A DNA stretch of 64,000 nucleotides from Neocallimastix lanati (nom. inval.) (taxonomy: Eukaryota > Neocallimastigomycota > Neocallimastigomycetes > Neocallimastigales > Neocallimastigaceae). Location of the stretch: assembly GCA_016946835.1 (NCBI GenBank), contig JACVTC010000055.1, positions 425,001 through 489,000 of the forward strand, read 5' to 3'. Both the position numbers and the translations under genes were made by a program. Positions 38,201 to 48,062 of the stretch are shown in pieces. The notes under the pieces were generated by a model. The model saw only the letters and a program-made list of their open reading frames with translations, did no database searches and had not been told where the DNA came from. Within the stretch, counting starts at the first letter, position 1. Each line of letters opens with the position of its first letter.

Positions 38201-41124
38201 AAATCCAATAGTTTATTTGTTTTTGTGTCCTTTTCTAAGGTTATGGTTTTAATTTTGTTATTTTTATTGTTTAAATTAATTATATCGTCGTTGTTAATAT
38301 TATAAACCATATTTTCTTTACCTTTATCTATATTTTTATTATTATTCATATTATCTAAAATATTAATAATTATTTTCGTGTTATTATCATGTAAATTATT
38401 TTCTGCTTCTATTTTATTATCCTCGTTATCCATGTTCATATTGTTTAAATTATCGTTTACAATAATGTTATTTAAATCAATATTATTATTGTTTTCATTT
38501 AAATTATTATTTTCATTGTTTAGAACATTATTTATGTTTTCTATATTATTAATTATATTTTCATTTATAATATGATTATTTTCATTATTATTATTATTTA
38601 CTATATTATTATCAATTTTTGTAAAAGAGAAATATGGGTCCACAAATCCTTCTTTCTCATATATATAGTTTGCTGGACATTCCTCTAAACATTCTACTTC
38701 TCTGACATGGTGTATTCTTTTGTTTTTTATGTCCATAATCCTATATGAGTAATTTTTCTTGCTGAAACCAAGAAATATTCCTTCCTTTGCTTTTGGAGTG
38801 AAATTGGATTTGTTTTCCATATTATCAATATAATAACATTTACATCCAAAAGTTCTTAAGTGTTTTAAAGAAATACTTTTTCCTGATATGACTTCATCAG
38901 GTATTAAATTATTATTTCCTTCATGAGGAATCATATTATACAAATAAGCCGCATGTCTTACTGCATATTCCCAGAAATTTTCAGATAATTTTGCCCAAAA
39001 TAATAAAGTTTTAGCTGTGTTTTTTATTGTTTGATTTATCCTTTCGGCTTTTCCATTATTTTCTGGACAATATGGTGGAGAGAATGATTTTTCAATTCCA
39101 TTATCTTTACAGTATCTTCTTATTTTCTTATTTTTATATTCTTTACCACCATCTGTTTTAAATATTTTAACTTTATAATTATCAAATTGATTGTTAAGGT
39201 ATTTTAGAAAATCGATTATAATGTCTGGCGCTTCAGCTTTAGATTTTAAAGTGAAGAGCCAAACTTTCCACGAATATTCGTCCAAGAAAGTTATAAAATA
39301 TTTTTTGTCATTAATAGAACTGTTATATGGCCCCGAAATGTCAGAGTGTATAACTTCAAGTATCTTGTTTGATTTAGGATTGTTCCCATTATGTGGGGAA
39401 TGCTTCATTTTTACTACTTTACATTCTTTACATTTTGGGATCTTGATCTCGTGTAGTTCTAAATGTTTAGAAATATTTCTTATATATTGATGGCCCATTC
39501 TTCTGTGCCATATTTCTAGACTGTTTTGCCCTAAATCATCTAATGATAAAATATTTTGATTATTTATTATACTTTTTGTGTTTATTTTAAATTGATTAAA
39601 ATCAGTTGATAGAAACGTTCCGATAACATTTTTATCACAGTCAGATATAGTCAATTTTACTTTTTCTTGACTTATTGGCTCAATAACGGATGTTATACCT
39701 ATTTTTGCGAATTCGATGGCACTTATCAAGTTTTTATGTGCCTTTTTTGAATATAACACTTTGTTTAATTTTATATGGTAGTTGTTTATGGTAAATTCAC
39801 AACTACCATATCCTTCAAAGTCTAAAGTAGTATTGTTTGCACATCTTAGTTGTACAAAATCTTCTTTATAATCTTTCAAAAGGTTTTTATCATTAGTTAC
39901 ATGTTCGTAAGCTCCACTATCATAATACCATTCAACTGTTTCGTTACTTTCTATATTTCTTTCAATTATGTTTACAGATTTTTCATCATTATCTATATTA
40001 TATGGTTCATTTATTGATTCAATTAGCAAAGCATCATTAATATGTGGTTCACATAATGGTCTGATGTCTTCAAAATTATCATCTCTTTCGCTGTCACTTT
40101 CTTCATATTTAGAAGTTATTTTTTCCACTAAACCAAATGATTTTAATTCTTTTTCTTCATTTTTATGGTTTTTCTGGTAGAGTGATTGTTGCCTCCCTTC
40201 TTTTTTGTTTTCTCTTGCTTTCATATTGTATTTACAATCTTTTGTGAGATGTCCTCTTATCTCACAAATATGACAATATAAATTTTTGTTAGTTTTGTTA
40301 TTGTTTCTGTTTATTTTCTTAACAAAACCTTTTCCTTTATGATAGTTTTTATTTTTATAACGTTTTTCAATTAGATCTATATCCATTGGATCATCATGAT
40401 CATCATGTTCATCCATTGTATTTTCCCAATTTTCTAGATATGATCTAGCTGAAATTCTATCTTTTATACTTTCATATAATTGTCTGGCGGTAGTTTCTAA
40501 AGTTACATCTATAATGTTTTTAAAGTCATTTGGTAAAATATTGAACATGTACTTTAATTTTTCCCTTTCAGTCAAATTTACTCCGGCATCTTCCATTTCA
40601 CCGAATATTTCATTTACGCTATCAGCCATCTTCATTATTTGGCTGCGGTCATTTGCCTTAAGTTTTCGCAATTTCTTGAGCCAGTATTCAGTGTCATTAT
40701 TCTTATCACCGTATTTTGAAGTTAGTTTTTCCATAATTGTGAATGTTTTCTTCATTCTACTAACTTCCCTTAATATTTTTTCTTCAACGTTTTGAATCAC
40801 CATAAGCATTAACTGAGAGTCTTTCTCTTCTGCTTTAGCAATGATTCTATTTCGGTTTTGAGTAAACACTTCATTGTAGTTTACATTTTCTCCACGATTT
40901 AATTGTAATTCCTCAATAATCTTCAGGATAGCTTTTACCGTCTTAGATTCTTCATTAGGATTAAGTCTATAGTTATTATCCTTCAGGTGAGAGATAACAT
41001 CTTCTTCAATGAATTCTTCCATTCCATATCTCCTAGCTGCAGTCATGATAAGGAAATTCCATGTGGCAAAATTGGATACACCACGAAGACGTTGGTCCTT
41101 AGCTAAGTTAAATTGATAGGCCAT
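35239..41124 (-). CDS. Copia gag-pol polyprotein, 1,961 residues
   Basis: Single frame in Ty1/copia order. Gag (1-280) ends in a CCHC knuckle CHICEIRGHLTKDC (about 283-297). An aspartic protease has WYYDSGAYEHV (about 400). Integrase shows the HHCC finger (IWHRRMGH...CKEC, about 535-565) and a D,D,E core (HSDISGP about 592, TDGGKEY about 655, PENNGKAERI about 688). An Asn-rich region of about 600 residues (about 830-1435) follows. Reverse transcriptase (KARLVARGFKQ, QLDIKAAYLNAPL, YGLKQSGRQW, YVDDMI about 1643) and RNase H (YTDADFGGD..DRKSTSG, TAEAEYIS about 1845, ADALTK) complete it. The start lies only about 60 nt after the primer site. The stop lies inside the 3' LTR. The Asn-rich insert is the odd part: typical copia polyproteins are about 1,300-1,500 residues. 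Confidence 0.95.
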   Translation of the reverse strand: MAYQFNLAKDQRLRGVSNFATWNFLIMTAARRYGMEEFIEEDVISHLKDNNYRLNPNEESKTVKAILKIIEELQLNRGENVNYNEVFTQNRNRIIAKAEEKDSQLMLMVIQNVEEKILREVSRMKKTFTIMEKLTSKYGDKNNDTEYWLKKLRKLKANDRSQIMKMADSVNEIFGEMEDAGVNLTEREKLKYMFNILPNDFKNIIDVTLETTARQLYESIKDRISARSYLENWENTMDEHDDHDDPMDIDLIEKRYKNKNYHKGKGFVKKINRNNNKTNKNLYCHICEIRGHLTKDCKYNMKARENKKEGRQQSLYQKNHKNEEKELKSFGLVEKITSKYEESDSERDDNFEDIRPLCEPHINDALLIESINEPYNIDNDEKSVNIIERNIESNETVEWYYDSGAYEHVTNDKNLLKDYKEDFVQLRCANNTTLDFEGYGSCEFTINNYHIKLNKVLYSKKAHKNLISAIEFAKIGITSVIEPISQEKVKLTISDCDKNVIGTFLSTDFNQFKINTKSIINNQNILSLDDLGQNSLEIWHRRMGHQYIRNISKHLELHEIKIPKCKECKVVKMKHSPHNGNNPKSNKILEVIHSDISGPYNSSINDKKYFITFLDEYSWKVWLFTLKSKAEAPDIIIDFLKYLNNQFDNYKVKIFKTDGGKEYKNKKIRRYCKDNGIEKSFSPPYCPENNGKAERINQTIKNTAKTLLFWAKLSENFWEYAVRHAAYLYNMIPHEGNNNLIPDEVISGKSISLKHLRTFGCKCYYIDNMENKSNFTPKAKEGIFLGFSKKNYSYRIMDIKNKRIHHVREVECLEECPANYIYEKEGFVDPYFSFTKIDNNIVNNNNNENNHIINENIINNIENINNVLNNENNNLNENNNNIDLNNIIVNDNLNNMNMDNEDNKIEAENNLHDNNTKIIINILDNMNNNKNIDKGKENMVYNINNDDIINLNNKNNKIKTITLEKDTKTNKLLDFNKTNNTHNNKHNITLEQNNLYAKNNINSNVISEVNNEISTNVKHSNNNIVRLNKNYNKQNTNTVLENQNILQKVNNNSLNNNNNDFIFTNIHVNNKNNLNHSLKNVVNNSYIEKGECSYSYKNKHNWAEKGKDAENPSITHKEYSKKSCKNDIVLPTLINTVNSNINDSKPTENSPASTPVKTLKENIDISKFKNEKNFNNKNYSKNEENFNLQPLDNGKIIKSYNLNSDPIMTKYNNIMNNNSTKLKSFNTSRESTTFINKDNKLHKINDNSNKSMKLKNFSKINQKFINKIFFQNVNNKNIINDNNKINTSVTNDTFDKTFKLSLNKSLNNEDSVTKNIKDDNFNNNIIATNENLLDNVVDDNLSINNYNCSNLDENDVIPIGDKTPQDSYSINHDLGSDTNYINNNIISIISDQDVNMTDNMTGINNQSVLKRPLSPETFFNITNDISRPKYDVSNNEKMVFTIYSDTPNSFNEAINCPNKNYWYKAIQDELNNLCNNNVMSIVNYIPKNKNLISTKWVFATKKDSNNNIVRFKARLVARGFKQRRGIDYELTYSPTLNIDGLKLIIALAAKFNWNIYQLDIKAAYLNAPLDTDIYTTIPLGDTNFGRGFWKLNKALYGLKQSGRQWNQTITKFLNKNGFKQIKSEKCIFKYSKNNKTKCIIGLYVDDMIITGEDKEIQNIITKIKEKFKISNCGPAEFILGIKIEKQKNKYIISQNSFINNILDKFNIKEMRKRKTPCTGDNTISENNKPFNKTIYKSAIGSLIYLSKCTRPDIAFSVNKAARKSEKPTISDWNKITNIFRYINSTKDYKIVYDGQGEIIAYTDADFGGDLNDRKSTSGGIILMGNSPICWISKKQTCVATSTAEAEYISTSENIKKILWIRNILKELINYNKTITIFTDNLASKITIENGEINTKLKHIDIRFHFNRDNIVKRKVKLEYKDTKEMLADALTKDVNGTKMSIFANKIFNIKKSNLRGSVNVC
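35255..35263 (-). other. Polypurine tract (plus-strand DNA primer)
   Basis: GAGGGGGAG on the minus strand, directly before the 3' LTR TGTTAAC, as expected for copia elements. It is also translated (frame ...RGSVNVC, stop). Confidence 0.85.
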
Positions 41125-41184
41125 CTTAATACTTTGTTAAAATCGATTTTTAAATTTAAAGCTTTGTAATTTATTATAGAGTAC

Positions 41185-41199
41185 TGAGACTCTTAATCT
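41185..41199 (-). other. Primer-binding site complementary to tRNA-Lys(CUU) anticodon arm
   Basis: Five bases after the 5' LTR the minus strand reads AGATTAAGAGTCTCA. Its complement TGAGACTCTTAATCT equals the anticodon stem-loop of human tRNA-Lys(CUU) (anticodon CTT). Priming from a tRNA cut in its anticodon loop is known for Drosophila copia with tRNA-iMet. The same 15-mer stands in the relic near 350. The functional role is inferred. Confidence 0.65.
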
Positions 41200-41204
41200 A
41201 TTAT

Positions 41205-41444
41205 TGTTTAATATTTATTTATTAATAATTAGATATATAACGCAAGTGTTATATAAATGGTTAACAAAGATTTAAAGTACAGATAAAATTACATGTTTTT
41301 ATATTTAATTGTGGCTTGTTCTAGATACATACTAATTTATATTTTAATTTGTAATTACAATATATTTAATATAATTTAATTTAATATTTTATTAAACTTA
41401 AGCTAGACTATAACTTTATATTAATAAAATTAACATACGTTAAC

Positions 41445-41445
<1 letters not shown>
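41205..41445 (-). repeat. 5' LTR of copia element
   Basis: 241 bp; in element orientation begins TGTTAACGTATG and ends TATTAAACA. It should carry the promoter; no TATA box stands out from the A/T background. Confidence 0.93.
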
Positions 41446-41490
<45 letters not shown>

Positions 41491-41516
41491 GTAATTGTAA
41501 TAATAATAATAATATT
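41446..41516. repeat. (AAT)n at copia right flank
   Basis: Triplet array with minor interruptions. With the array at 34831-35008 it was probably one tract before insertion. Confidence 0.9.
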
Positions 41517-41639
41517 TTATATTCACCTAATATAAATTGGACTCCCATTAATAGCTCTTGATGCAGCATGGAAATTACCATATTTATGATAATATTGGAA
41601 CACTATAATAATAATAATAAAAAAAAAAGATAAATTAAA

Positions 41640-41935
41640 GAAAATTTTATTATTTTATATTTTTTTCATTTTTATTTTATTTTTTTTTTTTTTCATTTTC
41701 ATTTTATTTTATATTTTTTTCATCTTTATTTTATTTTATTTTATTTTATTTTATTTTTATTTTATTATATTATATTATATTATATTATATTATATTTTAT
41801 TTTATTTTATTTTACTTTTATTTTATTTTATTTTATTTTATTTTATTTTATTTTATTCAATCTGTACTTTATATTCATATTCTACTATTTATTTTATTTT
41901 ATTTTATTTTATTTTATTTTATTTTTTAAATAAAA
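41640..41935. repeat. (ATTTT)n/(ATATT)n pentamer arrays
   Basis: Nearly continuous ATTTT units with an ATATT block at about 41765-41795. They lie in what would be an intron of the pseudogene. Confidence 0.9.
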
Positions 41936-42247
41936 AATCATTATCAGTTCTATTTATATTTATTATCCCAATCTGGTCTTATTCCTAAGGTAGAACTTAA
42001 AAAATTATTTAAACAATTTATATAAATATGCTTTGAGTGTGAATTTTCAACATCTGGGAAAAAAATCATCACAATTTCTAAAGAGAGCATGTGGAATTTT
42101 TCCAATAGATGATAATAATGTAATCAAATAAAAAATAATATTTGGACAATGGACAATTAAATGAATAGCGTGTACATTAACATAAATTGTTGATATATTC
42201 CAAATTATTTTCTATTTTATTATTATTATTTATTTATTATTATTTAA

Positions 42248-42537
<290 letters not shown>

Positions 42538-43849
42538 TACTATGCACATCAAACAAGTGATTTCCAGAATGTTGTCTCATTAGTATTAATACTTTTTATA
42601 ATTTATGAGAGTATATTATTGTCTTTTGACAATTTTATACCAATTTATTTTTTGAATTATTAATATTATAATATATTTGATTTTCCAATAGCAACATGTA
42701 TTAATTACAAATTAATATATTATAAATACTTAATTAATTAATAATTCTATAAATACTTATTGACTTAATTATACACTTGATTTTTGTATTAGTTTATTTA
42801 CTACATGATCTTCTTGATAATCACATCTTTTAAGCATTGCATTAATATTGTTACTACCATTATGATCATAACGATAACGGGATGTTAATGAAATTATAAT
42901 CTTCTCGTTACTTACTGGAATTAAAAATACATAATAACCATATGTTCTTTGGTAAAATAAGAAAATTATATTTTAATATATTAGTAATGTAATGTATATA
43001 TAAATATTTTAAAGAAAAAGAATATAATAAAATTAACTAATTGTAGAAGATTAATATAACTATGGAGAAAAATAATTCATATTAAAAATTTTATATATTC
43101 AATAATTCATATTTATAACATATGAATATGAATCATGAATCAGTTTAATTTCAAATATTACCATATCTATTGGATAGAATTTTGTAACAATAAGAGAATA
43201 AGTTGGAACTTTCCTAAATCCAGAATAAAGAATTTTTGGATCAGAAATTTTTGTTAAATCAACTTCAACAGGTTCATTTGAAATTAAGACTATACTAGAG
43301 TTTTTTCAATATCTTTTTTCATATCTATTAGACGCTTGAGTAGTAATGACTTTTCCGTTTTGATTATCTTTTCTTGCCCGCCATATATGTTCTTCAATAC
43401 TATTTGGAACATTTATGTTGCTCTAAGGGTAAATTCATATTCTCCTGGTCTATCAAAAGTAAAATCACCTTATGTAATATGAACATGTATTAAAATAGAA
43501 TATACATACATGTATTTAATTAAAAATTTCAATATTTATAATTTATCTTTTAAAAAAATGAAGAAAAAAAAATAAAGTAAAAATTAAAAAATAATTAAAA
43601 AAAGAGCTAAAAAATATCATATTGTGTATATATGTATAAGTATTAAAATTTTTTATTTAATAATTACTTCTGAATCTTGTAATAATTTTGTCTTTTGATA
43701 AACCAAGAAATGGAGGTCTTGGATTTGTATCCTCTCTTAAATTAATAGTAACAATCCAACTATTATTATTGAAATCGTAAAACATAAAATTTGTGTGTAT
43801 TTATCAATTTCTGATGAAAATTGTGGTGATACTACGAGAACAATAAAAA

Positions 43850-44941
43850 AATTCGAAATGTAAACCTATTATAGATTTTTTTTTGTTACATATTAACGAT
43901 GGGTCTTTTTTTTTTTTTTTTTTTTTTTTTAACTTTGTTGTTATCATTATAATAATAATATTATTATTATTATAGTTTGGATATAGATTTTAAATTAATT
44001 TTATTTACTTATAATTACTTTTAAATTATTGTTAATAAGATATATATAGATATGACAGTAATATATATTCATTTTTTAATTTAAATTAATAATTATTTCA
44101 ATGTATTAATATGTAATGAATAATAATTAAATGAAAATGTTATTAATTTTCAACTATATTAAATAAAAGATATTCATTAATATTGTATTCTTTCTATATA
44201 TTATTCTATACATATATAAATTAATTTTTCTAATTACCACAACAAAATATATTTTCCATATTGAGTTTCTAGTTAATTAAATTTATAATTATCTTCTTTA
44301 TGGGTATTAATTACTTTAATTTATTATTGATACCTTACAAATGGTTTGATGTTCGATTCATTTTTAACTTTATTATATTATTTAGAATTTAATTCAAATG
44401 AAATTTCATAATTTTTATAATAGTGAATATGTTGTATTTTTCCGTAATTACTTTTGATATATTAATACAGTTATCCTTTTTACATTAATATAAGTTTTAT
44501 ATATTTATATATACTTTTTTATTTTATTTTTTATTTTTTTAGTTTTTATATTAAATATATATATTGATATTTAATTTTTTTTTTTTTTTTTGATGATTTA
44601 TTAAAAAAAATATTTATATTTAAACAAACAATATAAAAGTTTTAATTATATTATAAAATAAAAATATAATAAAATACATAATTGAAATTTAATAAATTTA
44701 AATTAAATAATATATTATACTATTAATTATTATTATTTTTTTTTTTAAAAAAAAAAAATAATTAAATTAAAGTTTTGCTTAGATAGTGCTTCTTTTTTTA
44801 TATTATATAGCTAATTCTAATACTACCACTATCAATAGTAATAATATAAATAATATAAATAATATAAATAATAACAATAGTAGTAAAAGAAATAATAATA
44901 ATTTGTATTAATTTTATTAGAAGTAATGAATATTAAAATAA
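43850..44941. other. Intergenic, nothing recognised
   Basis: Upstream of the pseudogene. T runs at 43909-43930 and 44575-44592; no coding signal. Confidence 0.5.
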
Positions 44942-44985
44942 AATAGTATATATAAAAATAAATATTAGTTTATGAGAAAAAAATA
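44942..44985. repeat. LINE target-site duplication, left copy (44 bp)
   Basis: Identical over 44 bp to 46766-46809 (core GTATATATAAAAATAAATAT). It lies next to the element's poly(A) tail, which appears here as poly(T). Confidence 0.92.
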
Positions 44986-46765
44986 TAATTTTTTTTTTTT
45001 TTTTTTTTTAACGGCAGCAAACTTGTTTCATCTTTATTAATTAAATATATGATAAAAATACATGTAATAAAAAGAAAAAAAGATAAAAAATAAACAAAAA
45101 ATAAAACACAAAGTAAAATAAAATAATGGTATACTATATTCTAGTTTCATTTAATATTTGTAAGACTTCACAAGGACATTATTTGTATAATAATTAATTT
45201 TGACTTTGCAATGTTAATCATAATTTTAAGATACAAAATTATGATCTTCATTGGTTGCGCTAGCCCTGCTGGCCTGTCTTACTGTTTCTTCAGCATTGAC
45301 GTGGTAGTAGTAGTATGATTCGATTTGAACCTATTGAACAAAGACCATTGCTGGCCAATAGCAATAGGTATAATCGATTTGAGAAGTGCCGCAGTAACCA
45401 CCAAGAATGGAGTATCAGAATAAGCACCTGATTTCATTTGGCACTTAAATAGATCCTTCCATTCCCTTGTACTGTTATTAATACTTCGACCTCCAAGAAG
45501 GAAATTAAAACACTTTTTTACACACACTAGAATCAATATACACATTATTTTCAATACTATTACTAGCATTACTAAAAATACTATTAATAATATTATTATA
45601 ACTATTATTACTATTACTATTATTACTATTACTATTATTACTATTACTATTATCATTATTACTATTAACTATATCATTTGTTAGGTTGCCACGGTAAAAA
45701 GCATTATATAAAAATAAAATTTTATCATTAACTTTACTACGAATATGATTGAAAAAAGGACAATCAATTAACCAATGACTTATCCATTGTTTATTACTTT
45801 TACAACAGGGACAAAAATTAGGACACATTTGATCTATTATTTTTGCAGCTTTAGCAATTCTAGCATCCGATCTATACCCGCTTCGTGCTCTCAATAGCCA
45901 ATAGAAACCATATGAAAGATCAGGATATTCATAACAAAGTTTTATAAATTTTGATGTTTCTTCGAATTTGTTTTTTGTCATAAAACTCAGCTTTAATAGA
46001 ATTGATTTTCATATCTCTTTTCCAATAAAAATCCTTGATTTTATTATCGTTATTACCTCTTTTCTCTAGTTTACGTTTAAGAGTTCTACTTTCTTTTGTC
46101 CATGTATATTTTCTAGATTTCGGAATATTATTAACTAAATAGGAAATAATACAATTTGAATCTTTCCATTTATTAAAAACATTTGACTTGAGACAAAGCA
46201 CACTTAGCTGACAATGGAGGAATATTTAAATCTTTTGAAATAGAATATACATTAATAAATGATTTGGCTTTTTGTATACCTGCAATCCATCTTAATCCTT
46301 TATTAATTAATTTCTGAGTATTATTTGTTCTCGCTTTATTTGAACCAAGTAATGGCTCAAAGTAAGAGACTTTACTAAGTACATAAGAGTTAATTATAAT
46401 CTTCTTAAATGGAATAGGAATTTTGGAATTTGAAAGAAATTTACTAACAGAAAAGAGAGCTTTAGTAACTTTAGAGTTAAGTAATTTAATAATAGGGTTC
46501 AACGATAAGCTTTTATCAAATGGTATTCCTAAATAGGTATAACATTTAGTTATTGGGATTGGTTGACCAGCAAGATAAAAAAAGTAGGATCTCTTTTATT
46601 TTGAAAAAGATGTGTGTCTGGTCGAATCACCATCGTTGCGCACATGTTAATTCCAAAATTCATCATATTAAATTTAGCCCATTCATTTACCTTCTTAAGC
46701 ATTTTTTTTAACTTAGTTATTGACGGTGCGCATAGAACAATATCATCTACAAAGAGAAAAAATAT
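44986..46765 (-). mobile_element. 5'-truncated LINE D with poly(A) tail
   Basis: About 1.78 kb, minus strand. It begins (right end) at the reverse transcriptase catalytic box: LFVDDIVLCAPSITKLKKML at about 46755-46690. YTYLGIPFDKSLS follows, then the thumb-like segment, SAKCALSQVKCF, WTKESR.LKRKLEKRG, DFYWKRDMK, RSGYRSDARIAKA and a Cys/His finger (CPNFCPCC..., H, CPFF). An Asn/Ser repeat tail and a terminal segment (LLGGRSINN...WKDLFKCQMKSGAYSDTPF) follow. It ends in poly(A) (poly(T) at 44989-45009). The frame is broken at four places, each in or beside an A/T run (about 46580, 46175, 45975, 45515). The perfect duplication on both sides marks target-primed insertion. Confidence 0.88.
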
Positions 46766-46809
46766 AATAGTATATATAAAAATAAATATTAGTTTATGAG
46801 AAAAAAATA
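46766..46809. repeat. LINE target-site duplication, right copy (44 bp)
   Basis: Matches 44942-44985 base for base. The element's truncated 5' end begins immediately to its left. Confidence 0.92.
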
Positions 46810-48062
46810 AATAAATAAATGAATAAATATATAAATAAATAAATAATAAATATAAAATTTATTTTTTTAATAATTCATTTTTATTTTATTAATATATAAA
46901 TATATATATATATTATTTTTATTGTTAAATATGATATTAAAAAATAAAAAAGACATAAAATATATAATTTCTGCTGTACAAATTAGAAAATATATATATT
47001 TATTAGTTCATATATCTAAAATTTTTATGTGAATATTTTGTTTGATTTTATTAAATTCGTTAATATACATTTTAATTTTTATGTTTTATGAAAGTCTGAA
47101 TGTCTGAATGATTCAGTATTACAAAATTATATACCATGTTATTTCTTTCTTTTTAAATCAATCAATATAACAGATAGAAACTTATGAATTAATTATATAA
47201 ATATAAATAATTCAATAGAACTCTGACCGTAATAAAAATTGGAATTTTTTATTATTAAAAATTAATGAACAATAAATATATATTTATAGTTATTTTTTCT
47301 AATAAATATTATTTACACCACAACTCTTAACCCTTAATATTTTAACATCTTTTAAATATAAATATATTTATTTATTCTTTCTTTATATTTTATTTTATTT
47401 TATTTTATTTTATTTTATTTTATTTTATTTTATTTTTTTAATATTTTAATTTTAAAAATACTAAAATTAACATTTTGTTTTGAATTATTTAAATATTTAT
47501 AATAATGATATAATTGAATTAAAATAAGAAAGGAAAAATTTACAATAAACAAAATTTGAGTAATAAATAAAAAAAATTAAAATATTTTTAAATATAAATA
47601 AATAAAAATATTCTTCAGTTTCATTTTTAATAATTTATTTGAGAGTGTCGTAAGTATATTTTTTTGTAATTTTTGTATTTAATAATTAAAATAATTAAAT
47701 TTTAAAAATCATTACATAAAATATATTTTGAATCTAATTATATTTATAAAGAATTTAAATTAGTGATAAATAGATATATATTTTATTAATTCATAATGAA
47801 TATATTTATTAAAATAATTTAATACAAATTAAAATATTTTTAGATGAATTATTCATTCTTAAAATAAATTATTAATTGAAATGCAAATCATTTATATATT
47901 AATATTTTATTTTATTATATTATATATAATTAATAATTAATACATTTTTCTGTTATATACAAAATGTAATAATAAATGATAAATATATATATTTTTCTTT
48001 ATTGAATATTCAGTAATATATTGACAATATAAGAAAAATTACAATAAAAATAACGATATAAT
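46810..48062. other. Intergenic, upstream of SR-rich gene
   Basis: A/T-rich; ATTTT units at 47389-47436. No supported gene. Confidence 0.5.

Larger units (their letters stand above)
35014..41445 (-). mobile_element. Intact Ty1/copia LTR retrotransposon, 6,432 bp
   Basis: Two 241-bp LTRs (35014-35254 and 41205-41445) that read as identical, TG...CA ends in element orientation, a purine tract at the 3' LTR, a primer site after the 5' LTR and one uninterrupted gag-pol frame. Transcription would run from the right LTR leftwards. It sits within an AAT array and within the span of a broken GH36-like gene. The flanking pentamers (ATTAT left, ATAAT right) do not match exactly, possibly through slippage of the triplet array. 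Identical LTRs and an open frame mean a very recent insertion, potentially still active. Confidence 0.95.

Noticed and set aside
36000-40800. Plus-strand frames within the copia element
   Set aside because: Antisense to the gag-pol frame, with no recognisable domain.
46614-46799. Plus-strand frame of 61 codons over the LINE 5' end
   Set aside because: Antisense of the reverse transcriptase segment.
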